Below are positions 1 to 6,113 of a stretch of 6,228 bases of DNA, piece by piece. Within the stretch, counting starts at the first letter, position 1. Every line of letters starts with the position of its first letter. The notes beneath the pieces were generated by a model, which saw only the letters and a list, made by a program, of their open reading frames with translations, ran no database searches and was not told the origin of the DNA. The position numbers and the translations under genes are program-made. The DNA lies in the NCBI GenBank assembly GCA_036782755.1, contig DAIPYL010000072.1, forward strand, positions 1-6,228. The letters are read 5' to 3'. The stretch is from Jeotgalicoccus sp036782755. Its GTDB lineage: Bacteria; Bacillota; Bacilli; Staphylococcales; Salinicoccaceae.

Positions 1-1601
1 AGTCCAGGCATCGTCATGATGTCACCAGTAAGTGCAACTACGAATCCTGCACCTGCTTTAGCGATAACTTCACGTACTGTTACGTTGAAGCCTGAAGGAC
101 GTCCAAGTTTCTTAGGATCGTCTGATAATGAGTACTGAGTCTTAGCCATACATACCGGGAAGTTGCCCCAGCCGTTAGCTTCGATATCAGCGATTTGTTT
201 TTTAGCTTTGTCTGTTAAGATAACGCCGTCTCCGCCGTATACTTCTGTAACGATCTTCTCGATCTTGTCAGCGATTGGCAGTTCATCTTCATACAGGTGG
301 TGGAAGTCGTTTCCAGCTTCAACTGCTGCTAATACTTCATTAGCTAAGTCTACGCCGCCTTCTCCCCCTTTTTCCCATACTTGTGTTAACGCAACGCGTA
401 CGCCCTGATCTTTACACCAGTCAAGAACAAAATTTCTTTCTTCATCAGTGTCAGTTACAAAGTCGTTTAACGCGATTACAGGCTCAACGCCGAATTTACG
501 AGCATTTTCGATGTGCTTACCTAAGTTAACAACACCTTCTTTAAGAGCGTCAACGTTAGCCTCGCTTAAATCAGCTTTAGCTACTCCGCCGTTCATCTTA
601 AGTGCACGGATTGTTGCTACTAAAACGATAGCATCCGGCTTGAATCCGCCCATGCGCGCTTTAATATCCATGAATTTCTCGCCGCCAAGGTCTGAACCGA
701 ATCCACACTCAGTTACAACGATATCAGCAAGCTGTCTTGCAGTGTTTGTTGCAATGATTGAGTTACATCCGTGTGCAATGTTAGCGAATGGTCCACCGTG
801 GATTAATGCAGGTGTACCTTCCATAGTTTGTACTAAGTTAGGTTTGATTGCTTCTTTAAGAAGAAGTGCTAAAGCGCCTTCAACTTCAAGTTCCCCAACT
901 GTTACAGGTTTCTTGTCGTAAGTATAACCGAATACAATTTTAGCTAATTTTTCTTTAAGATCGATGATGTCGTTTGACAGACATAATACAGCCATAATCT
1001 CACTCGCAACTGTAATATCAAATCCGTCTTCACGAGGAACACCTCTTGTAGGTCCGCCCAGGCCGACTACTACTTGACGAAGTGCACGGTCGTTCATGTC
1101 AATAACACGTTTCCAGGTTACACGGCGCGGGTCAATGTTTAACGCGTTTCCGTGGTGGATGTGGTTATCGATGAAAGCACTCAGTGCATTATTTGCTGCA
1201 GTAATTGCGTGTAGGTCACCATTAAAGTGCAGGTTGATTTCTTCCATTGGTAATACTTGTGCGTGGCCTCCGCCTGTTGCTCCGCCTTTAACACCCATTA
1301 CAGGTCCAAGTGAAGGTTCGCGTAAAGCAACCATTACTTTTTTACCAATTTTATTGAAAGCATCACTTAAGCCAACAGTTACCGTTGATTTACCTTCACC
1401 AGCCGGTGTCGGGTTCATCGCAGATACAAGAACGATTTTAGAATCTTCCTTGTCTCCTTCAAGTTGGTTGATGTCTACTTTTGCCTTGTATTTACCATAC
1501 ATTTCTAATGCTTCTTCAGGAATTCCTGCTTTTTCAGCAATATCCTGAATTGGTTGTATTGAGGCTTTTGACGCAATCTCTTGGTCAGTCAAATGTGCCA
1601 T
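1..1601 (-). CDS. fhs: Formate-tetrahydrofolate ligase (partial, C-terminus cut by window edge)
   Basis: Formate-tetrahydrofolate ligase (10-formyl-THF synthetase) joins formate to tetrahydrofolate using ATP, supplying 10-formyl-THF for purine and formyl-methionyl-tRNA synthesis in the cytoplasm. The minus-strand frame reads without a stop for 533 complete codons from ATG at 1601 to the left edge. It begins MAHLTDQEIASKA. The ATP-binding loop PTPAGEGKST lies at residues 64-73, followed by family-typical stretches EPSLGPVMGVKGGA (95-108), FNGDLHAITAANN (126-138), HGGPFANIAHGCNS (268-281) and LTGDIMTMPG at the cut end. The family is about 555 residues, so roughly 20 are missing. The start is supported by AGGAGC at 1609-1614, 7 nt upstream of the ATG. 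The frame is intact with no frameshift. It lies downstream of acsA on the same strand, but a terminator separates them, so it probably has its own promoter; I could not place one convincingly. The plus strand opposite is open for long stretches, which I take as an effect of codon bias. Confidence 0.97.
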   Translation of the reverse strand, partial: MAHLTDQEIASKASIQPIQDIAEKAGIPEEALEMYGKYKAKVDINQLEGDKEDSKIVLVSAMNPTPAGEGKSTVTVGLSDAFNKIGKKVMVALREPSLGPVMGVKGGATGGGHAQVLPMEEINLHFNGDLHAITAANNALSAFIDNHIHHGNALNIDPRRVTWKRVIDMNDRALRQVVVGLGGPTRGVPREDGFDITVASEIMAVLCLSNDIIDLKEKLAKIVFGYTYDKKPVTVGELEVEGALALLLKEAIKPNLVQTMEGTPALIHGGPFANIAHGCNSIIATNTARQLADIVVTECGFGSDLGGEKFMDIKARMGGFKPDAIVLVATIRALKMNGGVAKADLSEANVDALKEGVVNLGKHIENARKFGVEPVIALNDFVTDTDEERNFVLDWCKDQGVRVALTQVWEKGGEGGVDLANEVLAAVEAGNDFHHLYEDELPIADKIEKIVTEVYGGDGVILTDKAKKQIADIEANGWGNFPVCMAKTQYSLSDDPKKLGRPSGFNVTVREVIAKAGAGFVVALTGDIMTMPG

Positions 1602-1627
1602 CTTCTCAGCTCCTAAATATAATTTAC

Positions 1628-1650
1628 AGTTGTAAAACGATTTCACAACT
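1628..1650. promoter_or_regulatory. 23-bp dyad upstream of fhs, operator-like
   Basis: Arms AGTTGTAAAA (1628-1637) and TTTCACAACT (1641-1650) are inverted repeats around CGA, with one mismatched pair (1634/1644). The dyad is 27 bp upstream of the fhs ATG, between the acsA terminator and the fhs ribosome binding site. On the minus strand, TGAAATCGTTTT within it agrees with the left 12 positions of the cre consensus TGNAANCGNWNNCW, but the last two positions fail. A poor -35/-10 pair (TTGTGA, 16 nt, TAAATT) overlaps it, but that would leave almost no leader before the ATG. The dyad is seen directly; a role as operator (CcpA or another repressor) or as an RNA hairpin in the leader is inference. 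Confidence 0.4.
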
Positions 1651-1668
1651 TCATATTCATTATGACAT

Positions 1669-1707
1669 AAAAAAAGAAATAGGACCATGTTTAACGGTCC
1701 TCATTTC
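1669..1707 (-). terminator. Rho-independent terminator of acsA
   Basis: On the minus strand, GAAAT-g-AGGACC pairs with GGTCCT-ATTTC across a 9-nt loop: a 6-bp GC-containing stem, a one-base bulge and 5 more A-T pairs. The stem is followed by an uninterrupted run of seven T (1675 down to 1669). It starts about 35 nt after the acsA stop codon. On the plus strand the downstream flank has no clean T run, so it is directional, serving acsA and insulating fhs from it. Confidence 0.85.
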
Positions 1708-1742
1708 GTTATCTTATTAAATTTTCTTATAATTTGTTAACT

Positions 1743-3452
1743 TTAATCATCATCCATAGATGATAAATCTCCTGCCGGCAGATCGAGTTCCCATGCTTTA
1801 AGCACGCGTCTCATAATCTTACCGCTGCGCGTTTTCGGCAGGCTGTCTTTAAATTCGATTTCTCTCGGTGCTGCGTGCGCCGCGAGTCCGTTCTTAACGA
1901 ATACACGGATTTCTTCTTTCAGCTCGTCAGTCGGCTCGTAACCGTCTCTTAAAGCGATAAACGCCTTAACGATTTCACCGCGTACAGGATCCGGTTTACC
2001 GATAACCCCTGCTTCCTGCACCGCTTCATGTTCAACGAGTTTAGATTCGATTTCAAATGGTCCGACGCGTTCGCCCGCTGTCATAATGACATCGTCGACA
2101 CGGCCCTGGAACCAGAAGTATCCGTCTTCATCTTGATACGCCGAGTCACCTGAAATATACCAGTCGCCGATAAAGTAAGAATCGTACTTCGGTTTGTTCT
2201 TCCAGATTTCTCGCATCATTGCCGGCCATCCCGTTTTCATTGCAAGGTTGCCCATGCGGTTCGGCGGCAGTTCGTTACCCTGATCGTCGATAATTGTTGC
2301 TTCCACACCCGGCAGCGCTTTACCCATTGAACCGCCTTTAATGTCCATTGACGGGAAGTTAACGATCATATGAGCACCTGTTTCAGTCATCCACCATGTA
2401 TCGTGAATGCGGAGATTAAATACTTCCATACCCCATTTAACAACTTCAGGGTTTAACGGCTCCCCTACAGAAAGAACGTGTCTTAATGCAGATAAGTCGT
2501 ATTTCTCAACTACATTATCACTGCTTCCCATCAGCATTCTGAATGCTGTCGGGGCACTGTACCAGATAGTTACTTTCAGTTCTTCGAGTGCACCGTACCA
2601 TGATTCAGGTGAGAATCTTCCGCCGACGATAACATTTGTCGCACGGTTCAGCCACGGCGCGAAGATTCCGTATGAAGTACCTGTCACCCAGCCCGGGTCA
2701 GCTGTACACCAGTACACATCGTCTTCTTTTAAGTCGAGGACGTATTTACCTGAAATATACTGCTGCACCATTGCATAATGTGCATGGAGCACACCTTTAG
2801 GCTGTCCCGTTGAACCGCTTGTATAGTGTAAAATCAGGCCGTCTTCTTTATCCAGCCATTCGATATCAAATTCTGAAGATGCTTTTTCATATTCTTTTTT
2901 AAGACTGATGTATTTTTCATCAACATCATCGCCTGAAACGATAACATTTTTTAAGTCGGGCAGATCATCCACCGGAACTCTCGGCAGCAGTTCAGGCGTA
3001 GTAATAATTGTTGATGCCTCACTGTTTTCAAGTCTGTCCTTAACTGCTTTTTCCATAAATGCTTCAAATAACGGTCCGACAACTGCACCGATTTTCAGTG
3101 CGCCGAGCAGCGAGAAATAAAGTTCAGGTGAACGCGCCATAAAGATAAATACACGGTCTCCTTTTTTCACACCTGCGTTTTTCAGAATATTGGCTGCTTT
3201 GTTTGAGTTCTCTTTCATTTCTTTAAAAGTAAACGACTGAATATTATCATCCAGTTTATAGTGGAGCGCAATTTTATCGCCGTAACCCTCGTCCACATGT
3301 TTATCAATAGCTTCATAAGCCATATTCACTTTTCCAGTTTCATACCATGAAAATTCTTTCTCAATCTCTTCCCATGAGAAATTTTCTTTTGCCGTTTCGT
3401 AATTCGGCATGTTTGCGTGTTGATCTGTTGCTTCGTAAAGTTCTACTTTCAT
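1743..3452 (-). CDS. acsA: Acetyl-CoA synthetase, AMP-forming
   Basis: AcsA activates acetate with ATP to acetyl-AMP and transfers the acetyl group to CoA, allowing growth on or scavenging of acetate in the cytoplasm. The 569-residue protein has all hallmarks of the adenylate-forming superfamily: YTSGSTGQPKG phosphate loop (residues 210-220), DTWWMTETG (351-359), the SGD hinge-proximal motif (434-436), GRVDDVIMTAGERVGPFEIE (450-469), and the C-terminal PKTRSGKIMRR (539-549) with catalytic lysine K545. This lysine corresponds to the residue acetylated by AcuA in Bacillus subtilis. Length agrees with the approximately 570-residue Bacillus/Staphylococcus type, shorter than the roughly 650-residue enterobacterial enzyme. 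An in-frame GTG at 3464 would add four residues, but it overlaps the Shine-Dalgarno AAGGGG itself; ATG at 3452 has proper spacing and matches family N-termini (MKVE...). It is transcribed divergently from acuABC and ends at its own terminator. Confidence 0.97.
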   Translation of the reverse strand: MKVELYEATDQHANMPNYETAKENFSWEEIEKEFSWYETGKVNMAYEAIDKHVDEGYGDKIALHYKLDDNIQSFTFKEMKENSNKAANILKNAGVKKGDRVFIFMARSPELYFSLLGALKIGAVVGPLFEAFMEKAVKDRLENSEASTIITTPELLPRVPVDDLPDLKNVIVSGDDVDEKYISLKKEYEKASSEFDIEWLDKEDGLILHYTSGSTGQPKGVLHAHYAMVQQYISGKYVLDLKEDDVYWCTADPGWVTGTSYGIFAPWLNRATNVIVGGRFSPESWYGALEELKVTIWYSAPTAFRMLMGSSDNVVEKYDLSALRHVLSVGEPLNPEVVKWGMEVFNLRIHDTWWMTETGAHMIVNFPSMDIKGGSMGKALPGVEATIIDDQGNELPPNRMGNLAMKTGWPAMMREIWKNKPKYDSYFIGDWYISGDSAYQDEDGYFWFQGRVDDVIMTAGERVGPFEIESKLVEHEAVQEAGVIGKPDPVRGEIVKAFIALRDGYEPTDELKEEIRVFVKNGLAAHAAPREIEFKDSLPKTRSGKIMRRVLKAWELDLPAGDLSSMDDD

Positions 3453-3461
3453 TCTTAACGA

Positions 3462-3469
3462 CACCCCTT
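3462..3469 (-). promoter_or_regulatory. Ribosome binding site deciding the acsA start
   Basis: The minus strand reads AAGGGGTG here, then 9 nt to ATG at 3452. Because the last G of AAGGGG is also the first base of the in-frame GTG codon at 3464, that GTG cannot use this site, which favours the ATG start. The same AAGGGGTG octamer precedes acuA, and GAGGGGTG precedes acuB. Confidence 0.75.
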
Positions 3470-3480
3470 GTTTGTAATTA

Positions 3481-3494
3481 TGATTTCGCTTTCA
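3481..3494 (-). promoter_or_regulatory. CcpA-type cre site at the acsA transcription start (cre A)
   Basis: The minus strand reads TGAAAGCGAAATCA, agreeing with every fixed position of the cre consensus TGNAANCGNWNNCW, with an A before it as in the longer WTG form. It begins where acsA transcription is predicted to start (about 3495), a position suited to blocking initiation or early elongation. Catabolite repression of acsA by CcpA is established in B. subtilis; binding here is inferred from the match. Confidence 0.72.
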
Positions 3495-3501
3495 TAAAGT
3501 C

Positions 3502-3530
3502 ATTATATTGAAAGATAGTTCAGAATTCTA
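3502..3530 (-). promoter_or_regulatory. Predicted sigma-A promoter of acsA
   Basis: A perfect -10 hexamer TATAAT reads on the minus strand at 3507-3502, with a weak -35 TAGAAT (3 of 6) at 3530-3525 and a 17-nt spacer. The predicted start near 3495 gives a leader of about 43 nt with the ribosome binding site near its end. The weak -35 suggests a modest or activator-dependent promoter. Another promoter in this AT-rich region cannot be excluded. Confidence 0.55.
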
Positions 3531-3544
3531 TGAAAACGCTTGAA
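3531..3544 (+). promoter_or_regulatory. cre-like site abutting the acsA -35 (cre B)
   Basis: TGAAAACGCTTGAA matches TGNAANCGNWNNCW with one mismatch, at the conserved C near the right end. It directly abuts the predicted acsA -35 element, about 58 bp upstream of the acuA -35. It lies between two GAATTC hexamers (3523-3528 and 3542-3547, the second overlapping the site). It may be an auxiliary CcpA site for acsA; this is inference. Confidence 0.5.
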
Positions 3545-3547
3545 TTC

Positions 3548-3579
3548 TTTTAATTTCTTTATTTTAAGCAAAATTAAAA
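3548..3579. repeat. 9-bp AT-only inverted repeat between the two promoters
   Basis: TTTTAATTT (3548-3556) and AAATTAAAA (3571-3579) are perfect inverted copies with a 14-bp spacer. The right arm runs into cre C. The arms are pure A/T in an AT-rich region, so chance is plausible; they could also serve as an AT-rich upstream element for either promoter. Confidence 0.3.
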
Positions 3580-3587
3580 CGCTTTCA
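3574..3587 (+). promoter_or_regulatory. CcpA-type cre site next to the acuA -35 (cre C)
   Basis: TTAAAACGCTTTCA differs from the palindromic form TGAAAACGCTTTCA at a single position (T for the conserved G). It ends one base before the predicted acuA -35, so CcpA bound here would compete with RNA polymerase at the acuABC promoter. Catabolite repression of acuABC is known in B. subtilis; binding in this organism is inferred. Confidence 0.62.
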
Positions 3588-3588
3588 C

Positions 3589-3617
3589 TTCAGTATAGTT
3601 TATCAATAATATATAAT
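3589..3617 (+). promoter_or_regulatory. Predicted sigma-A promoter of acuABC
   Basis: A perfect -10 TATAAT at 3612-3617 has a weak -35 TTCAGT (3589-3594) 17 nt upstream. The expected start is near 3624, leaving an AT-rich leader of about 48 nt before the acuA start codon. It points away from the acsA promoter, with the two -10 boxes about 105 bp apart. Confidence 0.55.
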
Positions 3618-3658
3618 GATAGTGAATTTATTTTTTAATAATATTTAATTACTTTTAA

Positions 3659-3666
3659 AAGGGGTG
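3659..3666 (+). promoter_or_regulatory. Ribosome binding site deciding the TTG start of acuA
   Basis: AAGGGGTG lies 5 nt before TTG at 3672 (7 nt counted from AAGGGG). No ATG or GTG start in the acuA frame is near it; the next ATG in frame is residue 10, about 32 nt away. This supports a TTG start. Confidence 0.7.
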
Positions 3667-3671
3667 TTCCA

Positions 3672-4304
3672 TTGAAGCATCAAAAGCAATATTTTAAAAT
3701 GGAAGCGAAAACTGACAAAGAGACTGTCATTATCGAAGGGCCTCTTGACAGTGAAACTTTAAAAACATATACATTTGATGATAATTTAACCGCGTTCAGA
3801 CGCCCGTCGGAACAGTTTCAGGCACTGATTGAAATTGCCGAACTGCCTGAAGGACGGATTATCGTCAGTCATATAGATAGACATATTGTAGGCTATATTA
3901 TCTTTCTTCATCCTGACCCGCTTGAGCGCTGGTCTGACGGTAATCACCCGTTCATTATGGAACTTGGCGCCGTGGAAGTCGGCCTGCCCTACCGCAGTTA
4001 CGGGCTCGCCGGTAAAATGCTGGAATTATCGACGTATGATGATTTTATCGAAAATTATATTATCATCACGACTGAATATTACTGGCACTGGGATTTAAAA
4101 AACAGCGGTCTCGATGTATATGAGTATAAAAATCTGATGATCCGCTTAATGCAGCGTGCGGATTATGAAGTGTTCCAGACGAACGACCCGGAAATTACCG
4201 GCCACCCTGCCAACACGCTGATGGCGCGTATAGGGAAAAATATAAACGATAAACAGATGCAGCAGTTTGATGAGATACGTTTTAAAAATCGATTTTTAAT
4301 TTAA
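3672..4304 (+). CDS. acuA: Acetoin utilization protein AcuA, GNAT protein lysine acetyltransferase
   Basis: In B. subtilis, AcuA uses acetyl-CoA to acetylate the active-site lysine of acetyl-CoA synthetase and so turns it off. The original 'acetoin utilization' name reflects a mutant phenotype. The 210-residue length equals that of B. subtilis AcuA. The acetyl-CoA-binding motif of the GNAT fold (R/Q-x-x-G-x-G/A) is visible as R108-S-Y-G111-L-A113 in LPYRSYGLAGKML, preceded by the strand MELGAVEVG (96-104). Further family-typical stretches are EGPLD, PDPLERWSDG (81-90), TTEYYWHWDLK (133-143) and GHPANTLMARIGKN (177-190). It starts with TTG at 3672, supported by the adjacent ribosome binding site and by alignment of the N-terminus with the family. 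It is the first gene of an operon, 18 nt before acuB, and its target enzyme is encoded divergently next door. No transmembrane segment or signal peptide is seen. Confidence 0.95.
   Translation: MKHQKQYFKMEAKTDKETVIIEGPLDSETLKTYTFDDNLTAFRRPSEQFQALIEIAELPEGRIIVSHIDRHIVGYIIFLHPDPLERWSDGNHPFIMELGAVEVGLPYRSYGLAGKMLELSTYDDFIENYIIITTEYYWHWDLKNSGLDVYEYKNLMIRLMQRADYEVFQTNDPEITGHPANTLMARIGKNINDKQMQQFDEIRFKNRFLI
4282..4299. repeat. 18-bp perfect palindrome at the 3' end of acuA
   Basis: TTAAAAATCGATTTTTAA equals its own reverse complement. It covers the last codons of acuA and ends 3 nt before the stop is complete at 4302-4304 and 24 nt before the acuB start. In RNA it would form a 7-bp A-U stem with a UCGA loop, too weak and without a following U run, so it is not a convincing terminator. 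It could be a protein-binding site, a processing site or chance. Confidence 0.5.
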
Positions 4305-4305
4305 C

Positions 4306-4313
4306 GAGGGGTG
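4306..4313 (+). promoter_or_regulatory. Ribosome binding site of acuB with a start-stop pair between it and ATG
   Basis: GAGGGGTG lies 9 nt before the acuB ATG at 4323. Between them, TTG at 4317-4319 is followed directly by TAA at 4320-4322, in the same frame as acuB, so the ATG is the first usable start. The site lies just after the acuA stop. Confidence 0.65.
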
Positions 4314-4322
4314 CGATTGTAA

Positions 4323-4958
4323 ATGCTAGTAGAAAGAATTATGACTTCTCCCGTGGAGACTCTCCACGTCAACGATACTATTCATGAGGCGATGAATATG
4401 ATGAGCCGCCTGTCAATCCGCCACATCCCTATTGTGGATGACGATGATAATCTGGCAGGTATTATTTCCGATAAGGACGTTAACCTTGCATTGCCGTCCA
4501 TCGCCAATAAAGATGCGGATTTGTCGCTCGACCTGGAACTTGGCAAGATTATGCGCCAGCAGGTGACGACGTGCCACCCGCTCGACTTTGTCGAAGAAAT
4601 TGCGAAAGACTTTTATCATTTTGCGATTGGTGCAATTCCCGTCATGCGGGGCAAGAAAATTGTCGGCATCGTTACTCAGAAAGATATGCTGAATACATTC
4701 CTTGAGCTTACGGGTATTAAAGAGCCCGGATCTATTATAGAAATCGATATTAAAGACCGCATGGGTGTCATTTATGATATCGGCAAAGTATTTAAAAACT
4801 TAAATATTAAAATTGTCAGCATTTCAATTTATCCAAATGCCGATAAAAAAGATCATAAAATTATCGTCCTGCGCATCGATGCAATGAATCCGTTAATTGC
4901 TATAGAAAAATTAAAAGAATCCGGATTTCACGTACTGGATCCAAGCGAGATGTCGTAA
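4323..4958 (+). CDS. acuB: Acetoin utilization protein AcuB, CBS-pair and ACT domain sensor protein
   Basis: The 211-residue protein has two CBS motifs, about residues 7-57 (MTSPVETLHVND...GIISDKDV) and 77-127 (MRQQVTTCHPLDFVEE...GIVTQKDML), together a Bateman module that typically binds adenine nucleotides. A C-terminal ACT domain follows at about 137-205 (IEIDIKDRMGVIYDIGKVF...), of a kind that binds amino acids or similar small effectors. No catalytic residues are apparent, and no membrane segment is seen. Domain order and length (B. subtilis AcuB is about 214 residues) support the name. Its biochemical role is not settled; by position between the acetyltransferase and the deacetylase it may report energy or metabolite state to one of them, which is inference. 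The start ATG has a well-spaced GAGGGGTG site. The stop codon overlaps the acuC start by one base. Confidence 0.93.
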   Translation: MLVERIMTSPVETLHVNDTIHEAMNMMSRLSIRHIPIVDDDDNLAGIISDKDVNLALPSIANKDADLSLDLELGKIMRQQVTTCHPLDFVEEIAKDFYHFAIGAIPVMRGKKIVGIVTQKDMLNTFLELTGIKEPGSIIEIDIKDRMGVIYDIGKVFKNLNIKIVSISIYPNADKKDHKIIVLRIDAMNPLIAIEKLKESGFHVLDPSEMS

Positions 4959-6103
4959 TGAAACCCCTGTATGTATATACTGATGAACTGCTTAAATACC
5001 GGTTTAATGATACTCATCCTTTTAATCAGATGCGCTTAAAATTAACGACGGATTTATTAACGGATGCCGGGTTTTTAAATGATGAGGATATTGTTAAACC
5101 GCGTTTGGCGACAGACGAAGAACTTGCCTTGGTACATACCAGCGATTATATCGAAGCTGTGCGAGCAGCAGGTCACGGCGAACTGTCTGCAGAAGAACTT
5201 GCGAAGTACGGACTCGATTCTGAAGATACACCAAGCTTTGAAAATATGCATGAAAAATGTGCGGCTCTCGTCGGCGCAACACTTACAGCTGTCGATCTGG
5301 TTATGTCGGGACAGACCGATAAGGCGTTAAGTCTTGCCGGCGGCCTGCACCACGGATTCAGCGGCAAAGCGAGCGGCTTTTGTATATATAACGACACTGC
5401 AATTGCGTGTGAATATATTGCACAGAAATACGGTAAAAAAGTGCTCTACATTGATACTGATGCCCATCACGGCGACGGTGTTCAGTGGACGTTTTACAAT
5501 CGCAAAGATGTTGTGACGTATTCAATACACGAAACTGGCCGTTACCTGTTCCCGGGTACAGGCAGCGCGACAGAACGCGGCACGGAAGAAGGTTTCGGCT
5601 ATACAGTGAATCTGCCGATTGATGCATTTACGGAAGATGACTCATTCCTTGAAGTATTTAAAGAAAGTCTCGAACACGCGATTCAGGCATTCGAGCCTGA
5701 TGTGATTTTAAGCCAGAACGGCGTCGACGCTCACTTCCGCGATCCGATGACCCACCTGTCGCTGACATCAAAATCATATGAAGAAATACCGCGCTTTGTC
5801 CGTGACATGGCGGATAAGTATACCGACGGCAAATGGATTGCGGTCGGCGGCGGCGGATATAATATCTGGCAGGTTGTTCCGCGGATGTGGAGTCAGATCT
5901 GGCTGGCGATGAAGAATATTGATGCACCGGCCGGACGTCTGCCCGAGGCATTTATCGAAAGATATAAAACGAAATGTAAAGTCGACTTCCCTGTATTATG
6001 GGAAGATACGCTGGAGGACTTTACTGCAATACCGCGAAGAGTTGAAATCGCAGAGAAAAATAAAACGACACTTGAACGGATTCTGATGTATCTGGATCAG
6101 TGA
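4958..6103 (+). CDS. acuC: Acetoin utilization protein AcuC, zinc-dependent protein deacetylase
   Basis: AcuC belongs to the histone deacetylase superfamily; in B. subtilis it removes the acetyl group that AcuA places on acetyl-CoA synthetase, without needing NAD, and so reactivates it. All active-site residues are visible in the 381-residue protein: H131-H132 in GGLHHGFSGKASGFCIYND, D166, D168, H170 and D173 in IDTDAHHGDG, D257 in NGVDAH, and Y301 after GGGG. By comparison with the Aquifex enzyme HDLP, D168, H170 and D257 bind zinc, the two histidines with D166 and D173 form charge relays, and Y301 stabilises the intermediate. Length and order are normal for the family. ATG at 4958 overlaps the acuB stop (TAATG), and the only purine-rich stretch before it is weak (GCGAGA), so translation is probably coupled to acuB. 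A hairpin terminator follows the stop after 11 nt. Confidence 0.96.
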   Translation: MKPLYVYTDELLKYRFNDTHPFNQMRLKLTTDLLTDAGFLNDEDIVKPRLATDEELALVHTSDYIEAVRAAGHGELSAEELAKYGLDSEDTPSFENMHEKCAALVGATLTAVDLVMSGQTDKALSLAGGLHHGFSGKASGFCIYNDTAIACEYIAQKYGKKVLYIDTDAHHGDGVQWTFYNRKDVVTYSIHETGRYLFPGTGSATERGTEEGFGYTVNLPIDAFTEDDSFLEVFKESLEHAIQAFEPDVILSQNGVDAHFRDPMTHLSLTSKSYEEIPRFVRDMADKYTDGKWIAVGGGGYNIWQVVPRMWSQIWLAMKNIDAPAGRLPEAFIERYKTKCKVDFPVLWEDTLEDFTAIPRRVEIAEKNKTTLERILMYLDQ

Positions 6104-6113
6104 GTTGTAATTG

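Noticed and set aside
163..1548. Long open frames on the plus strand (163-408, 448-921, 1096-1548) opposite fhs
   Set aside because: They lie wholly antisense to an intact, strongly recognisable fhs, their products are low-complexity serine/proline/threonine-rich sequences of no recognisable family, and their openness follows from fhs codon bias.
1481..1720. Open frame of 79 codons on the plus strand spanning the fhs start and the acsA terminator
   Set aside because: It overlaps fhs and runs through the terminator hairpin, and its product resembles no family I recognise.
1602..1742. Riboswitch or PurR box before fhs
   Set aside because: The space after the acsA terminator is only about 67 nt, without room for a folate-type riboswitch, and no CGAAC-type paired PurR boxes are clear.
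3453..3464. Upstream GTG start for acsA adding four residues
   Set aside because: The GTG overlaps the Shine-Dalgarno sequence; the ATG at 3452 has correct spacing and matches family N-termini.
3516..3530. CodY box upstream of acsA
   Set aside because: The best stretch agrees with the consensus AATTTTCWGAAAATT at only about 9 of 15 positions, too weak in an AT-rich region.
5079..5951. Several small open frames on both strands inside acuC
   Set aside because: Frame shadows of acuC, whose full catalytic motif set is in the 4958-6103 frame.
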